Positions 1 through 7,284 of a DNA stretch of 64,000 nt are shown piece by piece; position 1 is the first letter of the stretch; every line of letters begins with the position of its first letter. A program made the translations under genes and the position numbers. Source of the stretch: Sphingobacterium sp. (GTDB lineage: Bacteria > Bacteroidota > Bacteroidia > Sphingobacteriales > Sphingobacteriaceae). The notes beneath the pieces are model-generated. The model was not told the DNA's origin. It saw only the letters and a program-made list of their open reading frames with translations, and did not search any database. The stretch spans positions 62,001 to 126,000 of the forward strand of contig JAIRVH010000042.1 of assembly GCA_031253985.1 (NCBI GenBank). Reading direction: 5' to 3'.

Positions 1-122
1 GATTCCTGCTCATCGGCCTTACCGTAGATATCGCCTGTGGATGCAAAACTGCTCATCCCCATGCAGCCCAAGCCGATCATGGGAATTTCAAGTCCCTGCT
101 TGCCTAATTTTCTTGTTTTCAT
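1..122 (-). CDS. Aldo/keto reductase, N-terminal fragment (runs off the left edge)
   Basis: Only the first 40 or so codons lie in the window, starting at the ATG whose complement is at 120-122. The translation opens with MKTRKLGKQGLEIPMIGLG and continues through a CMGMS segment, the typical first beta strand and turn of an NADPH-dependent aldo/keto reductase of the YajO/AKR13 type. These enzymes reduce aldehydes and ketones in the cytoplasm. The catalytic Asp-Tyr-Lys-His residues are outside the window, so activity cannot be judged. It is divergent from everything to its right. Confidence 0.85.
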   Translation of the reverse strand, partial: MKTRKLGKQGLEIPMIGLGCMGMSSFASTGDIYGKADEQE

Positions 123-424
123 CTGCTTCTCATTTTTGTTACCCAAAATTACGGCGTAGGACCGGCCGCAGGCTTACCCCAATTACAGAATATTGTAACT
201 GAATTACAGATCTTAACAGGTGATTGCCCTTAAATACCAGATGTCCGGAGGTAGTTTTTTCCAATTGCAGCGAAAGCAATGCTTCGCTTAATCAGGATGA
301 ATATGATCACACGGTGCTGCTGATCGAGGCGAGACATGCGGCGATAAAAAGATTGTTTGGGCGGTAAAACAGGAAGAAAGAATAGAAAGTATAGGTGAGG
401 TTTTCGCTTTGGGGGCTGTTGCCG
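123..424. other. Gap with a possible decayed reading frame
   Basis: About 300 bases without a convincing gene. On the plus strand a frame stays open from 224 (TTG just after a TGA) to the TAA at 365-367. Its end reads as well-formed protein (EARHAAIKRLFGR then stop), but it has no ATG at a sensible place and no upstream continuation. It could be the C-terminal remnant of a lost gene. The left part (123-220) should hold the promoter of the aldo/keto reductase; no clear TAnnTTTG box was found there. Confidence 0.3.
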
Positions 425-619
425 CTAAGACCAGCATTGGGCCTGTACGGTTGCTAGATCGATACCGGTATAGGACGCAAATTCCTCGATCGTCACGTAC
501 TGATCGCATCGTTTGCCATAGGCCGCTTTGATGGTCGCCAGGATACGTACAGCCTGCTTGTAGCTCTTACCCAGAAGAGTACTCACATCTTTTGCATAAA
601 TGCAAACGCGTTTGGACAT
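425..619 (-). CDS. Small conserved Bacteroidota protein, HTH-like (64 aa)
   Basis: The 64-residue product (MSKRVCIYAKDVSTLLGKSY...) resembles a family of very short proteins I recall from Bacteroidota genomes. They begin with K/R-VCIYxKDV, contain a GKSY..A..IL..IK helix pair and a QYVTIEEFxxYTG stretch that looks like the second half of a small DNA-binding fold. Function is not known; a winged-helix or excisionase-like role is a guess. The start is well supported: an AAAGGAG Shine-Dalgarno sequence sits 5 bases before the ATG, unusual for this phylum. It is transcribed away from the tandem-repeat region to its right. Confidence 0.7.
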   Translation of the reverse strand: MSKRVCIYAKDVSTLLGKSYKQAVRILATIKAAYGKRCDQYVTIEEFASYTGIDLATVQAQCWS

Positions 620-623
620 AAAT

Positions 624-630
624 CTCCTTT
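624..630 (-). promoter_or_regulatory. Strong Shine-Dalgarno site of the 64-aa gene
   Basis: AAAGGAG on the minus strand, 4-5 bases before the ATG at 619. Bacteroidota messages usually lack such a strong site, so it fixes the start and suggests efficient translation or foreign origin. Confidence 0.6.
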
Positions 631-744
631 ACTTTATAGTTAATACATAACAGTCCTGTTTAGGGTTGTTTTTTGGTCGCCATCTGCTCGGGCCAGGCAC
701 GCTTGTAGCACCTTTAAAGCACTTTTCGCTTTGTACCAAAACAG

Positions 745-788
745 TACTATATCCGTGCTTTATCTGTACTATATCTGTGCTATATCCC
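745..788. repeat. Four tandem 11-bp units
   Basis: Units TACTATATCCG, TGCTTTATCTG, TACTATATCTG and TGCTATATCCC follow head to tail without spacing; a degraded fifth (TACTGGGACTG) runs to 799. They alternate TAC/TGC at the start. The array is in the intergenic stretch 620-1043 before the phage-like cassette. A reading frame crosses it (666-917), but its composition follows the repeats and I do not accept it as a gene. Confidence 0.75.
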
Positions 789-890
789 TACTGGGACTGT
801 GAAGCTTCCGCCGGACCGCTTCCCCCGGCTACCCAAACTGCCGTAAACATTAATTTAAAGTTACAAAAAAAAATAAATGTAAACGATGGA

Positions 891-990
891 CATATGACCC
901 CATTTGACCCCATATGACCCCATCCGGGTACATATCGCCCCATCCGGGTACAAATGGGTACAAATGACCCCATATGGGGACATATGGGAC
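891..990. repeat. Ten tandem 10-bp units (CATATGACCC type)
   Basis: Exactly ten head-to-tail decamers: CATATGACCC, CATTTGACCC, CATATGACCC, CATCCGGGTA, CATATCGCCC, CATCCGGGTA, CAAATGGGTA, CAAATGACCC, CATATGGGGA, CATATGGGAC. All begin CA, and most carry C-A-T/A-A/T-T-G followed by CCC or GGG. Because CATATG is palindromic and units occur with either CCC or GGG ends, the array contains nested inverted repeats, for example CCCCATATGGGG at 968-979. The 10-bp period puts every unit on one DNA face. It ends 54 bases before the ATG of the first cassette gene, so it most likely lies in its promoter or 5' leader. Confidence 0.85.
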
Positions 991-1043
991 AGCAGTTTAT
1001 TTTCTGCCCTGCATCTTTGTTTCGTAATCCAAGATATACAATC

Positions 1044-1811
1044 ATGGCAAGACAAGAAAGCTTAGTGAAGTTTAAGGGTAAGATCGGGGATCTATCCTTT
1101 TACAAGACAAAAGATGGTTATCTGGCACGCACCAAGGGCGGGCCGAGCAAGGAGCAGATCAAAAGCGATCCACGTTTCCTACGGACCAGAGAAAATGGCA
1201 GCGAATTTGGCCGTGCGGCCAATGTGGGCAAAATGCTGCGCGAACAGCTCCGTCCGGTGCTGGTCCAGGGAGCCGACGTGACGTTCTCCAACAGGCTGAC
1301 AAGCTTAATGAACCGTGTCCTGCGGGCCGACGAGGTCAACGGCCGGGGCGACAGGCAGATCATCGCCAGCAACCTCGGGGTACTGACAGGCATGGAATGT
1401 AATGTGCGCGCCAAACTCAGTGAGGTGTTTTATGCGCAGGCACGTCCGGTCTATGACAGCGCCACGGCAGAGACCACGCTCGAGCTGCCGGAGATGATCG
1501 CCAAAAACCAGATCAAGGCACTCCAGGGGGCCACACATGTGCAGGTGCTGCTGGCGGTGACTGAATTTGACAGCAACCGTCAGGAAGTTAATGGGCTTTC
1601 CATCGTGCGTTCTTCGTACCTGGATATCGGCCGCAGCGATCCGTCGCCGGCCCAGGTGCTGCATGCGCAGCAGGAGGATCTGCCCCAGCCGGGCACTGCG
1701 CTGCTCGTGCTGATGGGGGTCAGCTACTTTCAGTTCGTCAGTGGCGGCTACTATCCCCTGGCCAATGGGCAGTACAATGCGCTCACCTTTGTACAGGTAA
1801 TCCAGAGTTAG
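1044..1811 (+). CDS. Conserved hypothetical protein, first gene of a phage-like cassette (255 aa)
   Basis: The start MARQESLVKFKGKIGDLSFYKTKDGYLARTKGG is chosen over an in-frame codon at 954 because that one would translate the decamer array. The N-terminus (basic, K-G-x-I-G-D-L-S-F-Y-K) and the R-x-N-x-x-E-F-G-x-A segment recall a family of about 210-260 aa hypothetical proteins that recur, often in several divergent copies, in Bacteroidota genomes beside DUF5675 genes. No catalytic motif, signal peptide or membrane segment is visible. It is followed after 4 bases by the DUF5675 gene. G+C looks higher than in the neighbouring 2.9-7 kb genes. Function unknown; a virion or injection-structure component is only a guess from the neighbours. 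Confidence 0.85.
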   Translation: MARQESLVKFKGKIGDLSFYKTKDGYLARTKGGPSKEQIKSDPRFLRTRENGSEFGRAANVGKMLREQLRPVLVQGADVTFSNRLTSLMNRVLRADEVNGRGDRQIIASNLGVLTGMECNVRAKLSEVFYAQARPVYDSATAETTLELPEMIAKNQIKALQGATHVQVLLAVTEFDSNRQEVNGLSIVRSSYLDIGRSDPSPAQVLHAQQEDLPQPGTALLVLMGVSYFQFVSGGYYPLANGQYNALTFVQVIQS

Positions 1812-1815
1812 GCTG

Positions 1816-2220
1816 ATGAAAAAGCAGCATATCCTGCAGCTCCGTCGGAAGTACGGCGCTGCGGGGACCAACGGAACGATTACCTACCGCGGCGAAGCGA
1901 TATGCCATACCATTGAATTGCCCGACCGAAACAACCTGCCGCGCATCAGCTGTATTCCCGTCGGCCAGTATAAGCTGGCCAAAAGGCAATACCCGCGCCA
2001 TGGGGAGCAGATCGGAATCCCACATGTGCTGGGCCGTGAGGCCATTCTGATCCATGCCGCCAACGATGCGCAAAAGGAGCTGCTGGGCTGCATTGCGCCC
2101 GTAACCACCCTGACGGGGGAAGGGCAGGGAACCGAAAGCCGCAAAGCCCTGGCAGCCCTCAAGGCGCTGGTGTACAGCCTCTGGGATATGGGCGGTGAGG
2201 TGTATCTGTGGATTAAGTAA
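1816..2220 (+). CDS. DUF5675 family protein (134 aa)
   Basis: The product has the pattern I associate with DUF5675: an N-terminal beta-rich part with GTNGTITYRGEAICHTIELP, a P.RISCIPVGQY.L turn, and H-V-x-G-R-x-A-I-L-I-H-A-A-N segment ending in GCIAP. The family occurs in phages and in phage-like chromosomal cassettes; its biochemical role is not established, though the conserved His/Asn residues around 70-80 are compatible with an enzyme. It begins 4 bases after the 255-aa gene and ends 5 bases before the next, so the four genes should be one transcript. Confidence 0.85.
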   Translation: MKKQHILQLRRKYGAAGTNGTITYRGEAICHTIELPDRNNLPRISCIPVGQYKLAKRQYPRHGEQIGIPHVLGREAILIHAANDAQKELLGCIAPVTTLTGEGQGTESRKALAALKALVYSLWDMGGEVYLWIK

Positions 2221-2225
2221 AGACG

Positions 2226-2606
2226 ATGAAAAAACTGTTCAACAAGATCGGACAGGCGCTGCAGGTGGTCCTGCTGGCGCCTGTCAAACTGCCCGCGAAG
2301 CTCGGGGACGGACTGCGTTACCTGGCCATGGTACTGGGCCTGCTGGAAACCCTGCTGGAGGAGGAACCGCAGGAACAGCCACCACCGGGGGCAGCAAAGG
2401 AAACCGGACTAGCACCCGATTCGCAAGCATCACAGCAGTCGGTCGGGAAAGCTGTCGTGCCGCTTCCGGATGACCAATTTGTTCCACTTTCGGAAAGGTT
2501 GGCTGCCGGGCCGCCCCTTGGGCAGGCACTGCAGGAAGCCGAACGGGCGGCAGAAAGCGCTGTGAACGATGCTGCGGAAAGGAGCGTAGCTGATGCGTCT
2601 GAATGA
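2226..2606 (+). CDS. Hypothetical cassette protein with N-terminal amphipathic helix (126 aa)
   Basis: Not recognised. Residues 1-45 form a basic then hydrophobic helix (KIGQALQVVLLAPVKLPAKL), which could lie on a membrane. The rest is low in hydrophobics and rich in Pro, Gln, Ala and Glu, suggesting a flexible tail with a charged C-terminal helix (ALQEAERAAESAVNDAAE). Its end overlaps the next gene by 14 bases, supporting translational coupling. Position between DUF5675 and a tiny membrane protein suggests a lysis- or membrane-associated accessory, which is inference only. Confidence 0.6.
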   Translation: MKKLFNKIGQALQVVLLAPVKLPAKLGDGLRYLAMVLGLLETLLEEEPQEQPPPGAAKETGLAPDSQASQQSVGKAVVPLPDDQFVPLSERLAAGPPLGQALQEAERAAESAVNDAAERSVADASE

Positions 2607-2760
2607 GATCCGCATCTCGGCCATCGGCGGTACCCTCTGTTCCATCTGGGCCAGCATTTCCCTGGGGGATGTGTTGCAGACAGCGCTGACAGCGGCACTG
2701 GGTACTCTGGTCAGTTTCGCCACAAGTAAGCTGCTGGCGAAATTTGGCAAGCGAAAATGA
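2593..2760 (+). CDS. Tiny membrane protein, holin-like (55 aa)
   Basis: This 55-residue frame starts inside the end of the preceding gene (ATG at 2593). It encodes MRLNEIRISAIGGTLCSIW, a hydrophobic stretch of roughly residues 8-25, a short DVLQTAL turn, a second hydrophobic stretch (ALTAALGTLVSFATSKLL) and a basic tail KFGKRK. Two short membrane segments with a charged C-terminus resemble small phage holins. Overlap with the upstream gene and a good terminator 16 bases after its stop mark it as the last gene of the cassette. Confidence 0.65.
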   Translation: MRLNEIRISAIGGTLCSIWASISLGDVLQTALTAALGTLVSFATSKLLAKFGKRK

Positions 2761-2775
2761 TGAGTGGGGTAATTG

Positions 2776-2797
2776 AGGCGCACAGGAATGTGCGCCT
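2776..2797 (+). terminator. Intrinsic terminator of the cassette
   Basis: Perfect 9-bp stem AGGCGCACA / TGTGCGCCT with a GGAA loop, followed by TATCTGTTTT. The arm sequence GGCGCAC/GTGCGCC is shared with hairpins at 11282-11307 and 38865-38888. Confidence 0.75.
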
Positions 2798-2893
2798 TAT
2801 CTGTTTTGAAGCTTGGCTAGCTATAACTGCTTACCGGGGTGCATCTGTTTTGTCCGGTCCGTCGGCCAAGAGGGGCTACATTATTTTTTAAAT

Positions 2894-3547
2894 TTAAATC
2901 AATCCTTGTTTTGATGCTAATTTTATCAACTCTGCTGAATTCTTAACGCCCATCTTACCGATAAGATTCTGGCGATGTACTTCCACTGTTCGTTTACTGA
3001 TAAAAAGCCTTTCGGCGATTTCTTTATTTTTAAATCCTTCACCGATCAATTCCAAAATTTCCAGTTCGCGTTGTGAAATGCCAAATTCGATGATTGCGTT
3101 CGTATTATGATATACGCTGGTCGGATAACAAGATTCATTGAGCAAATAGCTGGTCAATTCTTCACATAGATAATGGCCTCCACTTTGCACATAATTTAAC
3201 GCATGCAGCAGTTCATTGTAACCTACGTTTTTTACTAAATACCCCTTTGCGCCATAAGTAAATGCCCGGGTTACCTGAGAACGATTTTTTAACAAAGACA
3301 GCACGATTACATGAATCGTCGGATAGCTATCTTTTAGTTTTAACATCAATTCAAAACCGTCCATCTCAGGCTCCAGCGTCAACGCTGTTAAAATAATGTC
3401 GGGTCTTATCTTATTTTCCAATAAACTCAACGCTTCCTTACCACTATCCGCTTCTCCGATAACAGAAAGATTATCCTTTCCATCAATCAATAATTTTACG
3501 CCATTTCGAACAATAGGATGGCTTTCAACAAGAATAATCTGTATCAT
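2894..3547 (-). CDS. LuxR/NarL-family response regulator lacking the phospho-acceptor Asp (217 aa)
   Basis: Full-length NarL/FixJ architecture: receiver domain at about 1-120 and a LuxR-type helix-turn-helix at about 150-212 (SQRELEILELI, KNKEIAERLFISKRTVEVH). The receiver is atypical. Where the family has the phosphorylated Asp, this protein reads P-D-I-I-L-T-A-L-T-L with Ala55, and the acidic pocket is E8-S9 instead of two acidic residues. Ser84 and Lys106 are retained. By comparison the receiver at 58535 has E8-D9 and D55 at the same positions. It probably acts without classical phosphorylation, perhaps by ligand binding or constitutively. No partner kinase is adjacent. It is divergent from the 54-aa and 241-aa frames to the right and may regulate them. 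Confidence 0.92.
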   Translation of the reverse strand: MIQIILVESHPIVRNGVKLLIDGKDNLSVIGEADSGKEALSLLENKIRPDIILTALTLEPEMDGFELMLKLKDSYPTIHVIVLSLLKNRSQVTRAFTYGAKGYLVKNVGYNELLHALNYVQSGGHYLCEELTSYLLNESCYPTSVYHNTNAIIEFGISQRELEILELIGEGFKNKEIAERLFISKRTVEVHRQNLIGKMGVKNSAELIKLASKQGLI

Positions 3548-3773
3548 ATATCGCTTGCCTCTATATAAATGCCGAAAATTGGTAATATACCATATTCACA
3601 ACATTATATATTTTATTTGCAATATTTATGTTTATTTAACCGCATTCACACCATCAATTGTATTTGCTGGATATGTATTAATACTTAATTTTTGTTTTTG
3701 TTCTGAGGGGTAAAATACTTGAAATGTTGATTAAAGTTATTTTTGTAAAGCTTTTCGTTATCGCATTCAAAAA

Positions 3774-3938
3774 ATGAGAAATAAAGGCATACCCTACGCT
3801 ACCAAGACAAGAAAGACACGTACAAAAGGTGAAAGGTATTATAAGCATGTCCCGGAAGGAGACGATGGTTATAGTATCTTTAAGGGGAATTTCTCTGCAT
3901 ACGATATGCTTACTAAACGCATGAAAAAAAATCTATGA
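3774..3938 (+). CDS. Possible small basic protein (54 aa)
   Basis: An ATG-to-TGA frame of 54 codons within an otherwise AT-rich gap (3548-3961). The product is strongly basic in its first half (TKTRKTRTKGERYYKH) with an acidic EGDDGYSIF centre. It looks more protein-like than its surroundings, but there is no ribosome site and I do not recognise the family. It lies 23 bases before the 241-aa gene on the same strand, so the two may be co-transcribed. The remainder of the gap (3548-3773) should contain the divergent promoters of this gene and the response regulator; no clean TAnnTTTG box was identified. Confidence 0.4.
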   Translation: MRNKGIPYATKTRKTRTKGERYYKHVPEGDDGYSIFKGNFSAYDMLTKRMKKNL

Positions 3939-3961
3939 GCTACCTTAATTAATTATAAGTC

Positions 3962-4687
3962 ATGACTATACCATACGACATAAAGTTGATGCACCGAAGA
4001 AAGCCGAATATTTTGAAACGTATCATGTCAAAGAAGGAGGTTGCTGTCAATAAGTCACAATTGATCTTGCACAAGACCTCACTAATTTTTCCGGAGCGTT
4101 TCAGAGCTAATTTTCCTATACTTTCTAAAATACTGGGGCACTCCATAAAAACTAGTTTTTCAATAGATACCAGAAGTTATACCTTATTTACTCTTCCGGG
4201 CACGGAAAGACAATTTCTTTCCGATCATTCATTTCATGGCAATGTACCCACGGGAAATGAAATACTGGATTCGTTCTATGGTTTATTGGGATATTTTTCT
4301 GAGGTCATTAATACAGAGACGGCGCAGTATTCTTTTTTTCAAAGCATGCGTCCCGAAAGCCTCTTTGCCTCTCCGAGTATTACCGGCATCATTCAGGAAA
4401 ATATTTCGCCAGAACAACTAGGCTTCTTGAACCAACTCCGGCGGATTTCATGCGAAGAAGGTCAACTGGAGATCTATGTGCATAATATCAATGGGAGGAT
4501 TTATGGTACTAGGAAAAACGCCGGGACGTGGACCGGTGTCGGATGGTCGCTAAGACCGGATTTATCTATTTTTCAAAACGCCGGTAGCGCAGCGGAAGAA
4601 GTTTTATTATTACCCATATATGAATATGATGATTGTACAAATTTGCAAGGCTATTTAAATGGCTTGATAAAGGGAAATAATTCATGA
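3962..4687 (+). CDS. Orphan protein of unknown function (241 aa)
   Basis: Not recognised. The start at 3962 is the first ATG; an internal ATG at 4025 (MSKKEVAV) is an alternative that would remove a basic 21-residue leader. The protein has no signal peptide, membrane span or familiar motif. There is a beta-rich centre (SFSIDTRSYTLFTLPG) and a C-terminal part rich in aromatic and Gly residues (TWTGVGWSLRPDLSIF). It lies just upstream of the pseudo-amidohydrolase on the same strand, with a 212-base gap holding a -7-like box. Confidence 0.7.
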   Translation: MTIPYDIKLMHRRKPNILKRIMSKKEVAVNKSQLILHKTSLIFPERFRANFPILSKILGHSIKTSFSIDTRSYTLFTLPGTERQFLSDHSFHGNVPTGNEILDSFYGLLGYFSEVINTETAQYSFFQSMRPESLFASPSITGIIQENISPEQLGFLNQLRRISCEEGQLEIYVHNINGRIYGTRKNAGTWTGVGWSLRPDLSIFQNAGSAAEEVLLLPIYEYDDCTNLQGYLNGLIKGNNS

Positions 4688-4717
4688 TATGTCCTACAAA
4701 AGACATGTTTTTGCCTA

Positions 4718-4725
4718 TAAATTTG
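4718..4725 (+). promoter_or_regulatory. Bacteroidota -7 box (TAAATTTG)
   Basis: An exact TAnnTTTG match 174 bases before the ATG of the amidohydrolase-like gene. No TTTG at the expected -33 distance was found, so the assignment is tentative. The same octamer occurs at 7189 and 18611. Confidence 0.35.
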
Positions 4726-4899
4726 AGAACAATGAGTTTTATTTTTGCAAAACAATGCGTTCTTTGTGAACAAAATGTTTTCTGTTAACCTGCTAATTAT
4801 TGACTAATTCTAAAAATACGCATAGCCAGTCAACTGTATCAGCAACTGTCCGTTTTTAGAATTTTTGAAGAATTAATTTATTTTTTAAAAGATTTTATC

Positions 4900-6084
4900 A
4901 TGAAAGCTTTGCGATATTTGAGTGCATCTTACCTACTTCCGGTTACGGGGGCACCTATCAGAGAAGGCGTAATCGCGGTAGATGGAGAGGGGGTGATTCG
5001 TGGAATCTTTCGTCTGGATGAACTCGCTGCAGATCAGTTACACAAAATTGAAAGATACAATGGGATTATTATACCTGGCTTTATCAATGCACACTGTCAG
5101 TTAGAATACTCCCACCTATTGGGGATGATTCCCCCAAAAAAAGGACTTCCATATTTTTTAAGTAAAACGATAGAAACGTCCAATACTCCCGTGAGCATGC
5201 TTGACGATGCCATGGAGCGAGCAGATCGCGAAATGTATGGAAATGGAATAGTGGCCGTGGGAGATCACGTCAAAACCGATATTTCGACGAAAATTAAGAA
5301 GAGTTCTTCGCTCTATTATCACACTTTTATTGAAATGATGGGCGGAGATAGTGCTGCCGAAATTGCCTTTAAGCTGAAAGAGGCCACCTTATTGAAAGCC
5401 GAATTTTCTACCACTCCTGTTTCTATTACCTTAAGTTCGTTTTCCTCGTGTGCAAAGATCCTGGTCAAAAAATTCACTAAAATGTTGCCCGATAACGATT
5501 GTTTGAGTATTCGTAACCAGGAAAGTGAAACGGAGAATCAGCTTTTTAGATATAGATCTGGTGAGCTTCTTGATTTTTATGAAAAAATTGGAAGAAATAT
5601 GGATGCTTTCAGGGCATCTGCGAGAAATGCCCTGCAAAGCAATCTGTTGAACCTGCCTAAACAGAAAAGACTGATGTTGCTCTATAATACATTTACCTCT
5701 GTTAAAGATATTTATTTTGTACAGCGGATGGGGTATGAAGTAATCTGGTGCTTTTGTCCAAAAAAAAGTTTATATAGGGAAGGAGTTCTTCCAAAGATCA
5801 ATACTTTTTTTGAGTCAGGACAAATGATTGCTCTTGGAACCGGGAGTCTAGCATCAAATAATAAGCTGTGCCTTTTGGAGGAATTAAAAGTAATCCATGA
5901 AAATTTTAAAGGGCTCACATTTGGGGAGACATTAAAATGGGCAACAATAAATGGCGCGATGGCCCTGGGCATTGAAGACCAATATGGCTCTTTGGAAGTC
6001 GGTAAAAAGCCGGGTATACTGTTGCTTCAGAATATGTATGGAATGTCACTGAAAAAAAGAACTTCGGTCTCTCGTTTAATTTAA
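4900..6084 (+). CDS. Amidohydrolase-fold protein with degenerate metal site, probable pseudoenzyme (394 aa)
   Basis: Length and fold markers fit the ATZ/TRZ-like amidohydrolases (aminohydrolase/chlorohydrolase) common in Bacteroidota: an N-terminal beta domain, PGFINAHC at 59-66, QESETEN at 207-213, NTFTS at 263-267, GTGSLASN at 313-320 and a C-terminal GSLEVGKKPG strand. The metal ligands are nearly all replaced. The HxH pair is H65-C-Q67; the PHAPYS histidine is Ser179; the His before NQE is Arg205; the His of the VHNTFT motif is Tyr262; and the Asp of GTDS is Gly315. The frame is otherwise intact over 394 codons with conserved surroundings, so this is not simple decay. It probably binds a ligand or partner rather than hydrolysing. 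It lies 43 bases before an AraC gene. Confidence 0.85.
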   Translation: MKALRYLSASYLLPVTGAPIREGVIAVDGEGVIRGIFRLDELAADQLHKIERYNGIIIPGFINAHCQLEYSHLLGMIPPKKGLPYFLSKTIETSNTPVSMLDDAMERADREMYGNGIVAVGDHVKTDISTKIKKSSSLYYHTFIEMMGGDSAAEIAFKLKEATLLKAEFSTTPVSITLSSFSSCAKILVKKFTKMLPDNDCLSIRNQESETENQLFRYRSGELLDFYEKIGRNMDAFRASARNALQSNLLNLPKQKRLMLLYNTFTSVKDIYFVQRMGYEVIWCFCPKKSLYREGVLPKINTFFESGQMIALGTGSLASNNKLCLLEELKVIHENFKGLTFGETLKWATINGAMALGIEDQYGSLEVGKKPGILLLQNMYGMSLKKRTSVSRLI

Positions 6085-6127
6085 CAATAATATAGTAATC
6101 AGCTTTTGAAACGAAATAATTCTTATC

Positions 6128-7060
6128 ATGAAAAATAAAAATTATGAGGCAAAAACACTTTATGAACTCTACAGCCGCTTGGGGCTGTCGATCAAAAATA
6201 TACAAAGTGTAGAGAGTTTTACTATACACAATCTTAGGGATACAGGCTTTACACTGCCTTATCAGTCGCCTTCATTTCGACCCGACTATTTCTCATTTCT
6301 TTTTATAAAAAATGGGATGGGGAAATACACAATAGATGATCATGCATTTGATGTTTTTTCAAGGTCCATATATTTTACCAACCCAAGCAATTATAGAACT
6401 TTTAGCTGGACAGCTATCGAAGATATTTATCTCATCACCTTTGACGAAGATTTTTTAAAACGGTATGTGACTTCTCATATATTCGAAGAATTTCCTTTTT
6501 TGCTAAATGATATTATAGGTCCAAAGGTAATAGATGATAATTTCTACGCTATAGTGGCCGGTCTCGTGTCAGATATGGAGAAAGAATATGTAAAAGAGAC
6601 AGCAGAAAAATTTAAGATAATCGGGCTTTTTTTGGGCGTCTTGCTGCATAGGGTAAAGGAGGTTTTTTGGCAGGAAGAATGCTCAGTCCATAAGGAAACA
6701 CGCAGTTCGCAAATTGTGAAAACATTTAAGGCCACTTTAGATCGGCACTACAGCGATATAATTGACGGTAAAACCAAAGAAACATGGGGCCTAAAAGAAT
6801 ATGCTAACATGCAGCGGCTTCACCCACACTATTTTAGTACGGTTATAAAAAATCAAACCGATAAAACAGTTTCTTACTGGATTACTGAGAAGAGAATTCG
6901 AACAGCTAGGCTTTTGCTGATGAAATCTAATTTTAGCATTAAAATGATCGCGTTTCGATTGGGGTTTTCCGATGTCTCGCATTTTAGCAATTTTTTTAAG
7001 AAAAATGTATCTATTTCTCCGACGGAATATAGAAAGCAATATAAGTCCCGCTTATTTTAA
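6128..7060 (+). CDS. AraC-family transcriptional regulator (310 aa)
   Basis: The N-terminal 1-170 is a cupin-like sensing domain (FLFIKNGMGKYTIDDHAFDVF, IYFTNPSNYRTF). The C-terminal 200-308 carries two HTH units, the second closing with IKMIAFRLGFSDVSHFSNFFKK and SISPTEYRK, the AraC signature. It follows the amidohydrolase-like gene by 43 bases on the same strand. Likely targets are that gene itself or the downstream peptide-fimbrillin pair (inference). Confidence 0.93.
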   Translation: MKNKNYEAKTLYELYSRLGLSIKNIQSVESFTIHNLRDTGFTLPYQSPSFRPDYFSFLFIKNGMGKYTIDDHAFDVFSRSIYFTNPSNYRTFSWTAIEDIYLITFDEDFLKRYVTSHIFEEFPFLLNDIIGPKVIDDNFYAIVAGLVSDMEKEYVKETAEKFKIIGLFLGVLLHRVKEVFWQEECSVHKETRSSQIVKTFKATLDRHYSDIIDGKTKETWGLKEYANMQRLHPHYFSTVIKNQTDKTVSYWITEKRIRTARLLLMKSNFSIKMIAFRLGFSDVSHFSNFFKKNVSISPTEYRKQYKSRLF

Positions 7061-7188
7061 TTTTTCCACTAGCCTAGCAAGTCTTCACGGTCAGGCCTTA
7101 GCTGTCTTTTGAGGTAAATACGTATTTTATTTTTAGCTCTCCTTGCTTTTTAGAAGTTTATTCGTAAAAAAGAGATTTTTGCGGCGTA

Positions 7189-7196
7189 TAAATTTG
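7189..7196 (+). promoter_or_regulatory. Bacteroidota -7 box (TAAATTTG) before the peptide-fimbrillin pair
   Basis: Exact TAnnTTTG match 89 bases before the ATG of the 52-aa peptide. A TTTG at 7178 is too close to be its -33 element, so only the -7 part is supported. Confidence 0.4.
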
Positions 7197-7284
7197 CCTT
7201 TCAATTTAAAAAAGGACATTTCGGAGCATGTAATGCTGTCGTTTCTTAAATCTTAGCATAATATCAATAAACAAATAATTAACA

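Noticed and set aside
666..917. Plus-strand frame of 83 codons across the 11-bp array
   Set aside because: Its composition is dictated by the tandem repeats (repeated LYP, Cys-rich), it has no ribosome site, and the frame runs into the decamer array. Treated as non-coding.
891..990. CRISPR-like appearance of the regular array
   Set aside because: Units are 10 bp with no spacers, and no cas gene is present; it is a tandem repeat.
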